Of a stretch of DNA of 64,000 nucleotides, positions 40,743 through 49,606 are shown piece after piece. Under the pieces are notes generated by a model. It was not told the origin of the DNA. It made no database searches and was given only the letters and a program-made list of their open reading frames with translations. Source of the DNA: Solirubrobacteraceae bacterium (GTDB lineage: Bacteria; Actinomycetota; Thermoleophilia; Solirubrobacterales; Solirubrobacteraceae); NCBI GenBank assembly GCA_029263125.1, contig JAJCYD010000011.1:88706-152705 (forward strand), in the 5' to 3' direction. Both the position numbers and the translations under genes were made by a program. Position 1 is the first letter of the stretch. Each line of letters begins with the position of its first letter.

Positions 40743-41096
40743 ATGATCACGATCACCGACAAGGGCGCCGAGAAGGTTCACGAGTTCCTCAACGCTCAGG
40801 AGACCGACACGTCGGGTGCCGGTCTGCGCGTCGGCGTCAAGGGCGGGGGCTGCTCGGGCTTTCAGTACAACCTCGCATTCGACGAGAAGCGCGACGGCGA
40901 CGAGGTCTTCGAGTACGCAGGTCTGAAGGTCTTCGTCGACCAGCCCAGCCTGCCCTACGTGCGCGGGTCGGTCATCGACTATGTCGAGTCCCTGCAGGGC
41001 GCGGGCTTCGAGGTCAACAACCCCAACGTCGTCGCGGCCTGCGGCTGCGGCTCCTCCTTCCGGGTCGCCGACGAGGAAGAGGTCTCTGCGGTCTGA
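40743..41096 (+). CDS. erpA: A-type iron-sulfur carrier (IscA/ErpA/SufA family)
   Basis: A 117-residue protein with the three conserved cysteines Cys37 (GGGCSGFQY), Cys100 and Cys102 (ACGCGSSF). It inserts Fe-S clusters into apo-proteins such as biotin synthase and radical-SAM enzymes. It is divergent from the bolA-grx operon, forming a small Fe-S assembly island. The symbol is by family; IscA and ErpA are not distinguishable here. Confidence 0.9.
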   Translation: MITITDKGAEKVHEFLNAQETDTSGAGLRVGVKGGGCSGFQYNLAFDEKRDGDEVFEYAGLKVFVDQPSLPYVRGSVIDYVESLQGAGFEVNNPNVVAACGCGSSFRVADEEEVSAV

Positions 41097-41226
41097 GGAT
41101 CGCCGCCCGCCGGCTCGCACCGCGAGGTGCTCCGCCGATCGATGACGTTGCGGCCTGCGCGCGGTCTGCAGGACACATCGACAGCGGAGAGGTGAGGTGC
41201 ATGGGAGCGATCCACGTAGCCGAGGG

Positions 41227-42267
41227 CTACTCGCCACGCCCCTGCGCCGCCGCGAAGCGCACGACCTCGCCATCGCGCTGCTCCACGACGCGCCCGTCTG
41301 CGACCAGCAGGTCCGCGTGGCCCAGCACCTCCGACAGCGTGAGGTACGCCTGCGTCACCGCGACGTTGCCCCACAGCTCCTGCGCGACCTCATACGCCGT
41401 CAGCGGACGCTCGGCAAGCAGCCGGTGGATCTTGTCCGCGCGACGATCGTGCATCCGCAGGCGCTCGTCGATGAGTTCGACGTGATCGGTCACCGGGTCC
41501 CCGTGGCCGGGCAGGATGATGTCGACGTCGTCCATCTCGCGGGTCGCGCGCAGCGACGCGAGATAGCTGACGAGCGCGTGCGGGCGCGCGGGGGGCGGGT
41601 CGGCATCCAGCGGCGCGTCCAGCGGCCGGGAGATCAGCGGGTTGGACGAGATCCGCTCGATCAGGTGGTCGGCGCCGAGCACGATCCGCCGCTGCACATC
41701 GTGGAAGATCGTGTCCGACGGCGAGTGCCCGGGACGGTGCAGCACGCGCAGCGTGCGGTCGCGCAGCGTCAGGTCACAGCCGTCGGCCAGCGGGCGGGTG
41801 ACCGTCGACGCGGCGCCCCAGTGACGGTAGCTCTGTGACACCGCCAGCAGGGCCAGGCGGATGTCCTGCGGAATCCCGTGCTCGGTCATGACGCTGTTGG
41901 CGAAGGCGTCGTCGGCCTCCATGCCCTCCGCGTAGCGGGCGGCCCACGGCGCGAGCGCGTCCAGCGCCGCGACCTCGGCCCCCGAGCGCCGCGCGAGAAT
42001 CGACACGAGCCCGAGGTGGTCCATGTGCTGGTGGGAGATGACGATCAGCCCGAGATCCTCGACGCGATGCCCGCGAGCGGCGAGCGCGGTCTCCAGCGCG
42101 TCGAGCGCCGTGCCGGAGTTGGGGCCGCTGTCGAGCAGCGTCAGCGGGTCGTCCTCGATCAGATAGGTGTTGACGAGCCCGACCGCAAACGGCGTCGGGA
42201 GCGCCAGGCGATGAACCCCGTGGCCGGCCGCCCGGGCCAGCGCGTCGGCCGGCGGCCGCGGGCTCAC
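41227..42267 (-). CDS. metallo-beta-lactamase-fold hydrolase
   Basis: A 346-residue MBL-fold protein. ISHQHMDHLG is the HxHxDH zinc motif; LHRPGHSPSD, LGADHLIE and ILPGHGDPV complete the site. A C-terminal winged-helix-like segment (HDRRADKIHRLLAERPLTAYEVAQ) is typical of the LACTB2/glyoxalase-II-like group. GTG 42267 overlaps the stop of the mutase gene (GTGA), so the two are coupled. Substrate unknown: thioester or phosphodiester are options. Confidence 0.86.
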   Translation of the reverse strand: MSPRPPADALARAAGHGVHRLALPTPFAVGLVNTYLIEDDPLTLLDSGPNSGTALDALETALAARGHRVEDLGLIVISHQHMDHLGLVSILARRSGAEVAALDALAPWAARYAEGMEADDAFANSVMTEHGIPQDIRLALLAVSQSYRHWGAASTVTRPLADGCDLTLRDRTLRVLHRPGHSPSDTIFHDVQRRIVLGADHLIERISSNPLISRPLDAPLDADPPPARPHALVSYLASLRATREMDDVDIILPGHGDPVTDHVELIDERLRMHDRRADKIHRLLAERPLTAYEVAQELWGNVAVTQAYLTLSEVLGHADLLVADGRVVEQRDGEVVRFAAAQGRGE

Positions 42268-43643
42268 GAGCGGATGATCTCCAGGATCTCGTCGCGCCGG
42301 CGCTCCATGTCCTCGGCGGAGACCAGCGACTCCAGGCACAGGCGCATGAGCGGCTCGGTGTTCGACGTGCGCACGTTGAAGTGCCAGTCGTCGTAGTCGA
42401 CGGAGACGCCGTCGAGATGGCCGATCCGCGCGTCGCCGTAGCGCTCCTCGATCGCCGTGAGCTTCGCGGGGCCGTCGCTGACGGTGGAGTTGACCTCACC
42501 CGAGATGAAGTACGTCGAGCGGAAGTCGTCGAGCAGTTCTGACAGCGTGCGATCCTGCGAGCTGAGCAGCTCGAGGATCAGCAGCGCGGGGATCGTGCCG
42601 CTGTCGGCGCAGTAGAAGTCGCGGAAGTAGTAGTGGCCGGAGACCTCGCCGCCGAACATCGCGCCCTCGTCGCGCATGCGCGTCTTGAAGAACGCGTGGC
42701 CGACGCGGTTGGGGTGCGACGTGCCGCCGGCGCGCGTCACGGTGTCGGCGACGGCGCGGCTGGCGCGCACGTCGTACAACACCGCCTCGCCGGGCGACTT
42801 GCCAAGCAGCGACTCCGCCAGCAGGGCGGTCAGGAAGTCGCCGTCGACGAACGCGCCCGTGTCGTCGATGAAGAAGCAGCGATCGGCGTCGCCGTCCCAT
42901 GCGATCCCGAGGTCGGCTCCCTCAAGCACGACCTTGCGCATGATGAACTCGCGGTTCTCGGGCAGGAGCGGGTTGGGCTCGTGGTCGGGGAACTCCCCGT
43001 TAGGCGTCCAATACGCGGTGACGAGGTCCAGGCCCAGCTGCTCGAGCAGCGGACCGACCATCGGCCCGGCCATGCCGTTGCCGCCGTCGACGACGACGCG
43101 CAGCGGCTTGATCGCGGAGGCGTCGATGAAGTTCAGCGCCGCGGCCTGGAACTCCCCGTAGATCTCGACGTCCACGACGCCTCCCCGAACTGCAGCATCG
43201 GGCTCGGGCAATCCCGCTTGGATCGTGCGGCGGATGTCCTGGATCCCCTCGTCGCCGCTGAGCGCGATCGCCCCCCGCTTGACGAGCTTGGCTCCGGTGT
43301 AGGCCTTGGGGTTGTGCGAGGCGGTGCACATCAGCCCGCCATCCAGGCCCCGCGAGCCGACGAGGTAGTAGAGCATCTCGCTGCCGACCTGCCCGGCATC
43401 CACCACGGTCGCGCCGTCGGCGATCATTCCCTTGCGATAGCGGGCGGCGAGCTCGGGCGCCGACAGGCGCATGTCGCGGCCGAGGCCGATCCGCAGTTCG
43501 GCGACGGGCTTGTCGCCGAGCCGGGAGAGCACGAGCGCGAACGCGCGGCCGATCGACTCCGCGACGTCGCCGTCGATCTGCGAGCCATACAGGCCGCGGA
43601 TGTCGTAGGCCTTGAAGATCTCGGAAGGGACGGGTGCTGGCAT
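42264..43643 (-). CDS. phosphomannomutase/phosphoglucomutase
   Basis: A 459-residue alpha-D-phosphohexomutase. FKAYDIRGLYG opens the protein, the phosphoserine loop is TASHNPK with Ser109, WDGDADRCFF binds Mg, GGEVSGHYYFRD is the sugar loop, and RTSNTEPLMRL the phosphate-binding loop. It makes mannose-1-P or glucose-1-P for envelope sugars. It is the ManB/AlgC type in length and order. The start is supported by TACGCT 9 nt upstream. Confidence 0.95.
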   Translation of the reverse strand: MPAPVPSEIFKAYDIRGLYGSQIDGDVAESIGRAFALVLSRLGDKPVAELRIGLGRDMRLSAPELAARYRKGMIADGATVVDAGQVGSEMLYYLVGSRGLDGGLMCTASHNPKAYTGAKLVKRGAIALSGDEGIQDIRRTIQAGLPEPDAAVRGGVVDVEIYGEFQAAALNFIDASAIKPLRVVVDGGNGMAGPMVGPLLEQLGLDLVTAYWTPNGEFPDHEPNPLLPENREFIMRKVVLEGADLGIAWDGDADRCFFIDDTGAFVDGDFLTALLAESLLGKSPGEAVLYDVRASRAVADTVTRAGGTSHPNRVGHAFFKTRMRDEGAMFGGEVSGHYYFRDFYCADSGTIPALLILELLSSQDRTLSELLDDFRSTYFISGEVNSTVSDGPAKLTAIEERYGDARIGHLDGVSVDYDDWHFNVRTSNTEPLMRLCLESLVSAEDMERRRDEILEIIRS

Positions 43644-43652
43644 AGGACCGCA

Positions 43653-43658
43653 AGCGTA
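43653..43658 (-). promoter_or_regulatory. -10 element (TACGCT) of the phosphohexomutase gene
   Basis: TACGCT on the minus strand ends 9 nt before ATG 43643. No ribosome site lies between. Confidence 0.4.
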
Positions 43659-43674
43659 TTGCGCGTCCGCTGAC

Positions 43675-43708
43675 GGGGTCTGTCGACGCTCTGGGGTCAG
43701 ACCACCCC
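43675..43708 (-). terminator. hairpin ending the ABC exporter operon
   Basis: GGTCTG (43677-43682) pairs with CAGACC (43698-43703), flanked by GG and CCCC that can extend the stem past an A bulge. It lies 19 nt past the permease stop and upstream of the next promoter. Confidence 0.45.
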
Positions 43709-43726
43709 GAGTGTCGGCGGTGGACG

Positions 43727-44574
43727 TCAGCGCTTGGCGTACAGGCGCGTCGTCAACGGCATGAATACGGCCGTCAGGCCGGCCGCGACGGCCAGCACGA
43801 TCACGATGTCGGCGGCGGCGGCGTCGCCTTCCATCAGGCCGCGCGCGGCGGTCGAGAGGATCGAGATCGGGTTGACGTCGACGAACGCCTCGAGCGCGGC
43901 CGGCAGCGTGTCGGGCTCCACGAACACGTTGGACAGAAACGTCAGCGGGAAGATCCCCATGAAGCCCGCGTTCATGACGGCGTTCGGTGAGCGCAGGATC
44001 AGGCCGAGCGTCGTGAAGACCCACGACAGCCCGAAGGCGAACAGCACCACGAGGCCGAGCGCCGCGACGCATCCCAGGACGCCCGCGCCGGGGCGAAAGC
44101 CGAGGATCACCCCGAGCACGATGATCACCGTGCCGGCTATCACGTAGCGCACGCTGTCGCCGATCAGCGAACCGACCAGCGGCGCGGGCCGCCAGATCGG
44201 CAGCGAACGGAAGCGGTCCACGACGCCCTTGGTCAGGTCGGTGTTCAGCGCGACACCCGAGTAGACGGTCGTGAAGAGCACTGACATGACGAGGATCGCG
44301 GGCAGGATGTAGTTGAGGTACTCGGCGGTCGATCCGGCGATCGCGCCGCCGAAGAGGTAGGTGAACATCACGACGAACATCACCGGCGTGATCGTCACGT
44401 CGAGCAGCTGCTCGGGCACGTGCTTGACCTTCAGCATGCCGCGCCAGCCGAATGTCAGAGCGGCCGACGTGCGACTGGCCCTCGGTGGACGGGAGATCGA
44501 CGTGATCGCCGTGCGGACCGCCGCCTCGTCGGCGTCGGTCAGGGCGGTGTCGGCGGTGGGGGTGGGGGCGATGC

Positions 44575-44578
<4 letters not shown>
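43727..44578 (-). CDS. ABC-2 type permease (DrrB-like)
   Basis: A 283-residue permease with six hydrophobic helices: [39 protein letters not shown], and C-terminal [23 protein letters not shown]. The [22 protein letters not shown] loop is typical of drug and daunorubicin-type exporters. ATG 44578 overlaps the ATPase stop by 4 nt. It probably exports a hydrophobic drug or lipid. Confidence 0.9.
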
Positions 44579-45558
<980 letters not shown>

Positions 45559-45594
45559 GCCCCTCCGCTGCTTGTGGGTTGCCGGATGTCCATC

Positions 45595-45624
45595 TGTACA
45601 GCACAGACCGCGAGATGCGGTCAA
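45595..45624 (-). promoter_or_regulatory. possible promoter of the ABC exporter operon
   Basis: On the minus strand TTGACC (45619-45624) and TGTACA (45595-45600) are separated by 18 nt, resembling a -35/-10 pair. TGTACA sits inside CTGTACAG, a palindrome that might bind a regulator. The leader would be about 30 nt. Confidence 0.35.
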
Positions 45625-45771
45625 ACTCATCGTTCGCCGGGAGCGCGCGGCTCGCCCTGGGTGCGGTGGCCAGGCAGCTGCTGCGCACCACCACCGTGGG
45701 CGCCGCCGCGCAGCGGGAGGACCGGGGTAGTCGCGCGGCGCAGGCTCGCCGACGCGCCGTCCGGGGCCTCG

Positions 45772-45777
45772 TAGACT
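45772..45777 (+). promoter_or_regulatory. -10 element (TAGACT) of yebC
   Basis: TAGACT ends 8 nt before ATG 45786. A GGGAG lies too near the ATG to act as a normal ribosome site. Confidence 0.45.
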
Positions 45778-45785
45778 CGGGAGCA

Positions 45786-46538
45786 ATGTCCGGTCACTCG
45801 AAATGGGCGTCGATCAAGCACAAGAAGGCGATCGTCGACTCGCGCCGCGGCAAGCTCTTCACGAAGCTCGCCCGCGCCATCACGACCGCGGCCCGTGACG
45901 GCGGTGGCGACCTGGAGGGCAACCCGGCGCTGCAGCTGGCCGTCCAGAAGGCCAAGGACGCCTCGATGCCAAAGGACAACATCGAGCGGGCGATCGCCAA
46001 GGGGACCGGCGAGGGCGCCGATACCGACGCCATCGAGGACGTCCTCTACGAGGGCTACGGCCCCGGTGGCGTGGCGATGCTGATCGAGGCGATGACCGAG
46101 AACCGCAACCGCACCGGAGCGGACGTTCGCCACGTGCTCGGCAAGCACGGCGGATCGCTCGGCGAGCCCGGCACCGTCGCCTACCTCTTCGACAAGCGCG
46201 GCCTGATCATCGTCGACGCCGAGCGCTACGGCGAGGACGACCTGATGCCCGCGATCGAGGCCGGCGCTGAGGACATCGCCGAGGAGGACGGCGTCTTCGA
46301 GGTGCTGACCGAGCCCGCGCAGCTCACGCCGGTGCTCGCGGCGCTCGTCGAAGCCGGGGTGGATGTGCAGTCCTCCGAGCTCGCCTGGCTGCCCAAGGCG
46401 CGCGTGCCCGTCGAGGAGGACGACGTCGCCAAGCTCATGCGCCTGATCGACGCACTGGAGGACAACGACGACGTCGACGCCGTGCACGCGAACTTCGACA
46501 TCGACGACGAGGTGCTCGAGCGCGTGGCGGGCGTGTAG
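45786..46538 (+). CDS. yebC: YebC/PmpR-family protein
   Basis: A 250-residue YebC protein beginning with the invariant [25 protein letters not shown] appears as [18 protein letters not shown], and the acidic C-terminal domain ([12 protein letters not shown]) is complete. YebC proteins bind DNA and, in recent work on the family, relieve ribosome stalling at proline runs. The location just upstream of ruvCAB is conserved across many bacteria. Confidence 0.95.
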   Translation: MSGHSKWASIKHKKAIVDSRRGKLFTKLARAITTAARDGGGDLEGNPALQLAVQKAKDASMPKDNIERAIAKGTGEGADTDAIEDVLYEGYGPGGVAMLIEAMTENRNRTGADVRHVLGKHGGSLGEPGTVAYLFDKRGLIIVDAERYGEDDLMPAIEAGAEDIAEEDGVFEVLTEPAQLTPVLAALVEAGVDVQSSELAWLPKARVPVEEDDVAKLMRLIDALEDNDDVDAVHANFDIDDEVLERVAGV

Positions 46539-46565
46539 CCGGCGCGCGGGAGGCTGCCGCGTGAC

Positions 46566-46856
46566 CTACGCGCGCAGGCTACGACGGATCACGATGTCGC
46601 CGACGATCGAGCCGGGAGGGCCTCCGGTGAGCACCGTCGCGATCGGAAACCACCAGCTCCACAGCCCGTCGAGCGCCCCCTTGGCGCACAGGCTGACGAG
46701 CGCGATGAAGAGCAGGCCATGCGTCATGCCGATCGGGAAGACCGGCACGTCGAGGTCCGCGAGACGATGGAGCACCAGCGGCACGAGCAGGATCGCGTCG
46801 ATGATGGCCAGCGGCAGGATGACGTTGAGGCGGCGGGTGATCTGGTCGCGGTTCAC
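46566..46856 (-). CDS. DUF3817-like membrane protein
   Basis: A 96-residue protein with three hydrophobic segments: RLNVILPLAIIDAILLVPLVL, GMTHGLLFIALVSLCAKGA, and WSWWFPIATVLTGGPPGSIVGD. HGLLF and the PxG before the basic tail (IRRSLRA) fit DUF3817. GTG 46856 is supported by TAGTCT 8 nt upstream. It sits between yebC and ruvC on the opposite strand. Function unknown. Confidence 0.72.
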   Translation of the reverse strand: MNRDQITRRLNVILPLAIIDAILLVPLVLHRLADLDVPVFPIGMTHGLLFIALVSLCAKGALDGLWSWWFPIATVLTGGPPGSIVGDIVIRRSLRA

Positions 46857-46864
46857 GGGCGCGG

Positions 46865-46870
46865 AGACTA
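46865..46870 (-). promoter_or_regulatory. -10 element (TAGTCT) of the DUF3817 gene
   Basis: TAGTCT on the minus strand, 8 nt, GTG 46856. It supports this start over the GTG at 46910. Confidence 0.4.
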
Positions 46871-46915
46871 GTCGTTGCGGCAGGACATCCGGTCCAGCGC
46901 GCAGAATCACTGGGG

Positions 46916-47482
46916 ATGATCGTCCTCGGCATCGACCCCGGTACCGCCAACACGGGCTACGGCGTCGTCGAACGCCGCTGCGGGCGCCTGTACGCGCTCG
47001 ACGGCGGTGTCATCACGACGCGCCCCGAAGCTCCGACGCAGATCCGGCTGGCCGCGATCCATCGTCGCGTCAGCGAGCTGCTCGACGAGTACCTCGTCAA
47101 GGTCCTCTCGATGGAGGACATCTTCTTCGGCAAGAACGCCGGCAGCGCGTTCGCCGTCGGCCAGGCTCGCGGCGTCGTGATGCTCGCCGCCGGCCAGCGC
47201 CGTCTCGACGTCGTCTCCTACACGCCCCAGCAGGTCAAGCACGCGGTCTGCGGCTCGGGCCGCGCCGAGAAGGACCAGGTCGCGCGGATGGTCCAGTCGC
47301 TGCTGTCGCTGGACGCCCCGCCGCATCCCGAGCACGCCGCCGACGCCCTGGCGATCGCGATCTGCCACATCAACGGGGCGCCGCACGCGGCGGCCGTCGC
47401 GCAGAGCCGGGCCGTTCCGGGCGCGTCGGAGCCCGAGCCGACGGGCGACGTCGAGGTCCACGACCGGCGGATGCGCGCGTGA
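46916..47482 (+). CDS. ruvC: Holliday-junction endonuclease RuvC
   Basis: A 188-residue RNase-H-fold resolvase. The acidic catalytic residues are Asp7 (GIDPGTANTG), Glu in LSMEDIFF (about 66-69), and the C-terminal pair region HPEHAADALAIA. FFGKNAGSAFAVGQARGV is the family DNA-binding segment. A C-terminal extension of about 25 residues follows the core. It is first of ruvC-ruvA-ruvB, each joined by a GTGA overlap. Confidence 0.97.
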   Translation: MIVLGIDPGTANTGYGVVERRCGRLYALDGGVITTRPEAPTQIRLAAIHRRVSELLDEYLVKVLSMEDIFFGKNAGSAFAVGQARGVVMLAAGQRRLDVVSYTPQQVKHAVCGSGRAEKDQVARMVQSLLSLDAPPHPEHAADALAIAICHINGAPHAAAVAQSRAVPGASEPEPTGDVEVHDRRMRA

Positions 47483-48060
47483 TCGCGCTCGTTCGCGGCA
47501 CGGTCGCCGTGCGTCGCGGCGATCACGTCGTGATCGAGGCGGGCGGCGTCGGCTACCGCCTCGCCGTCTCGGCCGAGACCTTGCGCCGCGTCCCGGCGGT
47601 CGGTCGTAGCGCGGTGCTGCACAGCCACCTGATCGTCCGCGACGACGCGCTCGCGCTGTATGGCTTCGCCTCAGAGGAGGAGCGCGACCTGTTCCTCGCG
47701 CTGATCGGCGTGCAGTCAGTGGGGCCGAAGGTCGCGCTCGCCGTGCTCGGCGGCGGCACGCCGCGCGAGCTGGTCGTCGCGCTGGCGTCGGGTGACGTCG
47801 CGCGCCTTCAGGCGGTGCCGGGCATCGGCAAGCGCACGGCAGAGCGGATCGTCTCCGAGCTGCGTGAGAAGGTCGCCGGCAGCTCCGCCGCCGCCGAGGA
47901 GATCGTCATCACTCGCGTCGACGACCCGCGCCGCCTCGCCCGCGACGGGCTCGTCGAGCTGGGCTTCACGATCGTCGAAGCCGACGAGCTGCTGCGTGAC
48001 GTCCCGGCGGACACGCCGCAGGCCCTGATCTCCAACGCCCTGCGCGCGGCCCGCCGGTGA
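47479..48060 (+). CDS. ruvA: Holliday-junction branch-migration protein RuvA
   Basis: A 193-residue RuvA. The OB-fold N-terminal domain is [24 protein letters not shown], the helix-hairpin-helix domain contains [16 protein letters not shown] and [14 protein letters not shown], and a C-terminal three-helix domain ([19 protein letters not shown]) contacts RuvB. GTG 47479 overlaps the ruvC stop. Confidence 0.97.
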   Translation: MIALVRGTVAVRRGDHVVIEAGGVGYRLAVSAETLRRVPAVGRSAVLHSHLIVRDDALALYGFASEEERDLFLALIGVQSVGPKVALAVLGGGTPRELVVALASGDVARLQAVPGIGKRTAERIVSELREKVAGSSAAAEEIVITRVDDPRRLARDGLVELGFTIVEADELLRDVPADTPQALISNALRAARR

Positions 48061-49079
48061 GCCGCCCGCGCATCCAGACCCCCGAGCGCATCGACGACGA
48101 GCTCGAGCTCGACCGCTCGCTGCGTCCGCGCTGCCTGGAGGACTTCGTCGGCCAGCCCGCGCTGAAGGAGCAGCTCGCGATCTCCGTCGAGGCGGCGCTC
48201 GCGCGCGGCGAGGCGCTGGACCACGTCCTGCTGGCGGGCCCGCCCGGCCTGGGCAAGACGACGCTCGCACAGATCATCGCCGCCGAGCTGGAAGCCCCGT
48301 TCGTCATGACGGCGGGGCCGGCGCTGGAACGCAAGGCCGACATCGCTGCGTTCCTGACGGCGCTTGAGCCCGGCAGCGTGTTCTTCGTCGACGAGATCCA
48401 CCGCCTGCAGCGCGCGCTGGAGGAGACGTTCTATCCGGCGATGGAGGACCGCCAGCTGCCGATCACCGTCGGCACGGGCGCGGGCGCGCGCGTCGTGACA
48501 CTCGAGCTGCCGCCGTTCACGCTCATCGGCGCGACGACCCGCACGGGCCTGCTGACCGCGCCGCTGCGTGACCGCTTCGGCCTGCAGCACCGCCTCGAGC
48601 GCTACGAGCTCGACGATCTGGCGACGATCGTCACGCGCTCGGCGCGGATCCTCGACGTCGCGCTGGAGCCCGATGGCGCGAGCGCGATCGCCGGGCGCAG
48701 CCGCGGCACGCCGCGGGTGGCCAACCGCCTGCTCAAGCGCGTGCGCGACTACGCGCAGGTGCGCTTCGGCGGCGTCGTGACCGCCGACGCCGCCGACGCG
48801 GCGCTGGCGATGCTCGAGATCGATGAGCTCGGCCTGGACCGCCTGGACCGCGAGCTGCTGCAGTCGATCTGCGTGAAGTTCGAGGGCGGCCCGGTCGGCC
48901 TGTCGACGCTGGCGGCGACCGTCGGTGAGGAGCAGGACACGATCGAGGACGTCTACGAGCCCTACCTCCTGCAGTGCGGCCTGCTCAAGCGCACGCCGCG
49001 CGGGCGAGCGGCGACGCGCCTGGCCTACCAGCACCTCGGGCTCGCGGCGCCGGCCGCCGCCGTGGAGCCCCTCTTCTGA
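48057..49079 (+). CDS. ruvB: Holliday-junction helicase ATPase RuvB
   Basis: A 340-residue AAA+ motor. Walker A is GPPGLGKTT (about 64-72), Walker [10 protein letters not shown], sensor 1 [10 protein letters not shown], arginine finger in LRDRFG, and sensor 2 [13 protein letters not shown]. The winged helix closes with the family sequence [21 protein letters not shown] 48057 overlaps the ruvA stop. Confidence 0.98.
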   Translation: MSRPRIQTPERIDDELELDRSLRPRCLEDFVGQPALKEQLAISVEAALARGEALDHVLLAGPPGLGKTTLAQIIAAELEAPFVMTAGPALERKADIAAFLTALEPGSVFFVDEIHRLQRALEETFYPAMEDRQLPITVGTGAGARVVTLELPPFTLIGATTRTGLLTAPLRDRFGLQHRLERYELDDLATIVTRSARILDVALEPDGASAIAGRSRGTPRVANRLLKRVRDYAQVRFGGVVTADAADAALAMLEIDELGLDRLDRELLQSICVKFEGGPVGLSTLAATVGEEQDTIEDVYEPYLLQCGLLKRTPRGRAATRLAYQHLGLAAPAAAVEPLF

Positions 49080-49138
49080 ACCTCTTCGTCGCCTTCATCG
49101 GACCTTCATACGCCCTTGTCTAGGCTTAGCACGCGCCC

Positions 49139-49588
49139 ATGGCTCATCTCTTCATCTGCCCCAGCTGCGGAACTCGCAGCGCTGCCACCGATCGCACGGC
49201 CGGCTTCAGCCGCCAGGCCAAGGGCTGCTCGAAGTGCGGCTTCGGCTTCCTCTTCGAGCTGCTCGACGACTACTACCCCGCTCCGAGCGCCGCCTTCTTC
49301 GTGTGCGACCAGAAGGGCCGCGTCATCGGCTGCGGGCGCGGCTCCTTCGAGCTGACCGGCCTCGACGACGAGCGGGTCATCGGCCGCGAGGTCAACGAGG
49401 TCCTCGGCCTGAAGTTCGAGGATGGCGACGATCACGTCAACACCGTGCTCGAGTGGGGCGTGCGAGCGCTCGGCAAGCCGGTGCAGGTCAACGCGGAGGG
49501 CGACCTGCCGGCGTCCGCGTCGGCGGATCTCTTTCCCGCCTACGACGACGACGGTGGCCTGCTGCTCGTGCTCACCCCGACGAAGTAG
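49139..49588 (+). CDS. zinc-ribbon plus PAS-domain protein
   Basis: A 149-residue protein. CPSC (7-10) and CSKC (30-33) are the two knuckles of a zinc ribbon. It is followed by a PAS-like domain (about 45-147: PSAAFFVCDQKGRVIGCGRGSFELTGLDDERVIGREV, here cut short). No output domain is present, so it may act as a sensory adaptor. It lies between ruvB and secDF, an unusual position. ATG 49139 has TAGGCT 12 nt upstream. Confidence 0.72.
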   Translation: MAHLFICPSCGTRSAATDRTAGFSRQAKGCSKCGFGFLFELLDDYYPAPSAAFFVCDQKGRVIGCGRGSFELTGLDDERVIGREVNEVLGLKFEDGDDHVNTVLEWGVRALGKPVQVNAEGDLPASASADLFPAYDDDGGLLLVLTPTK

Positions 49589-49606
49589 GCTGCTGGCAGG
49601 CCCTCT

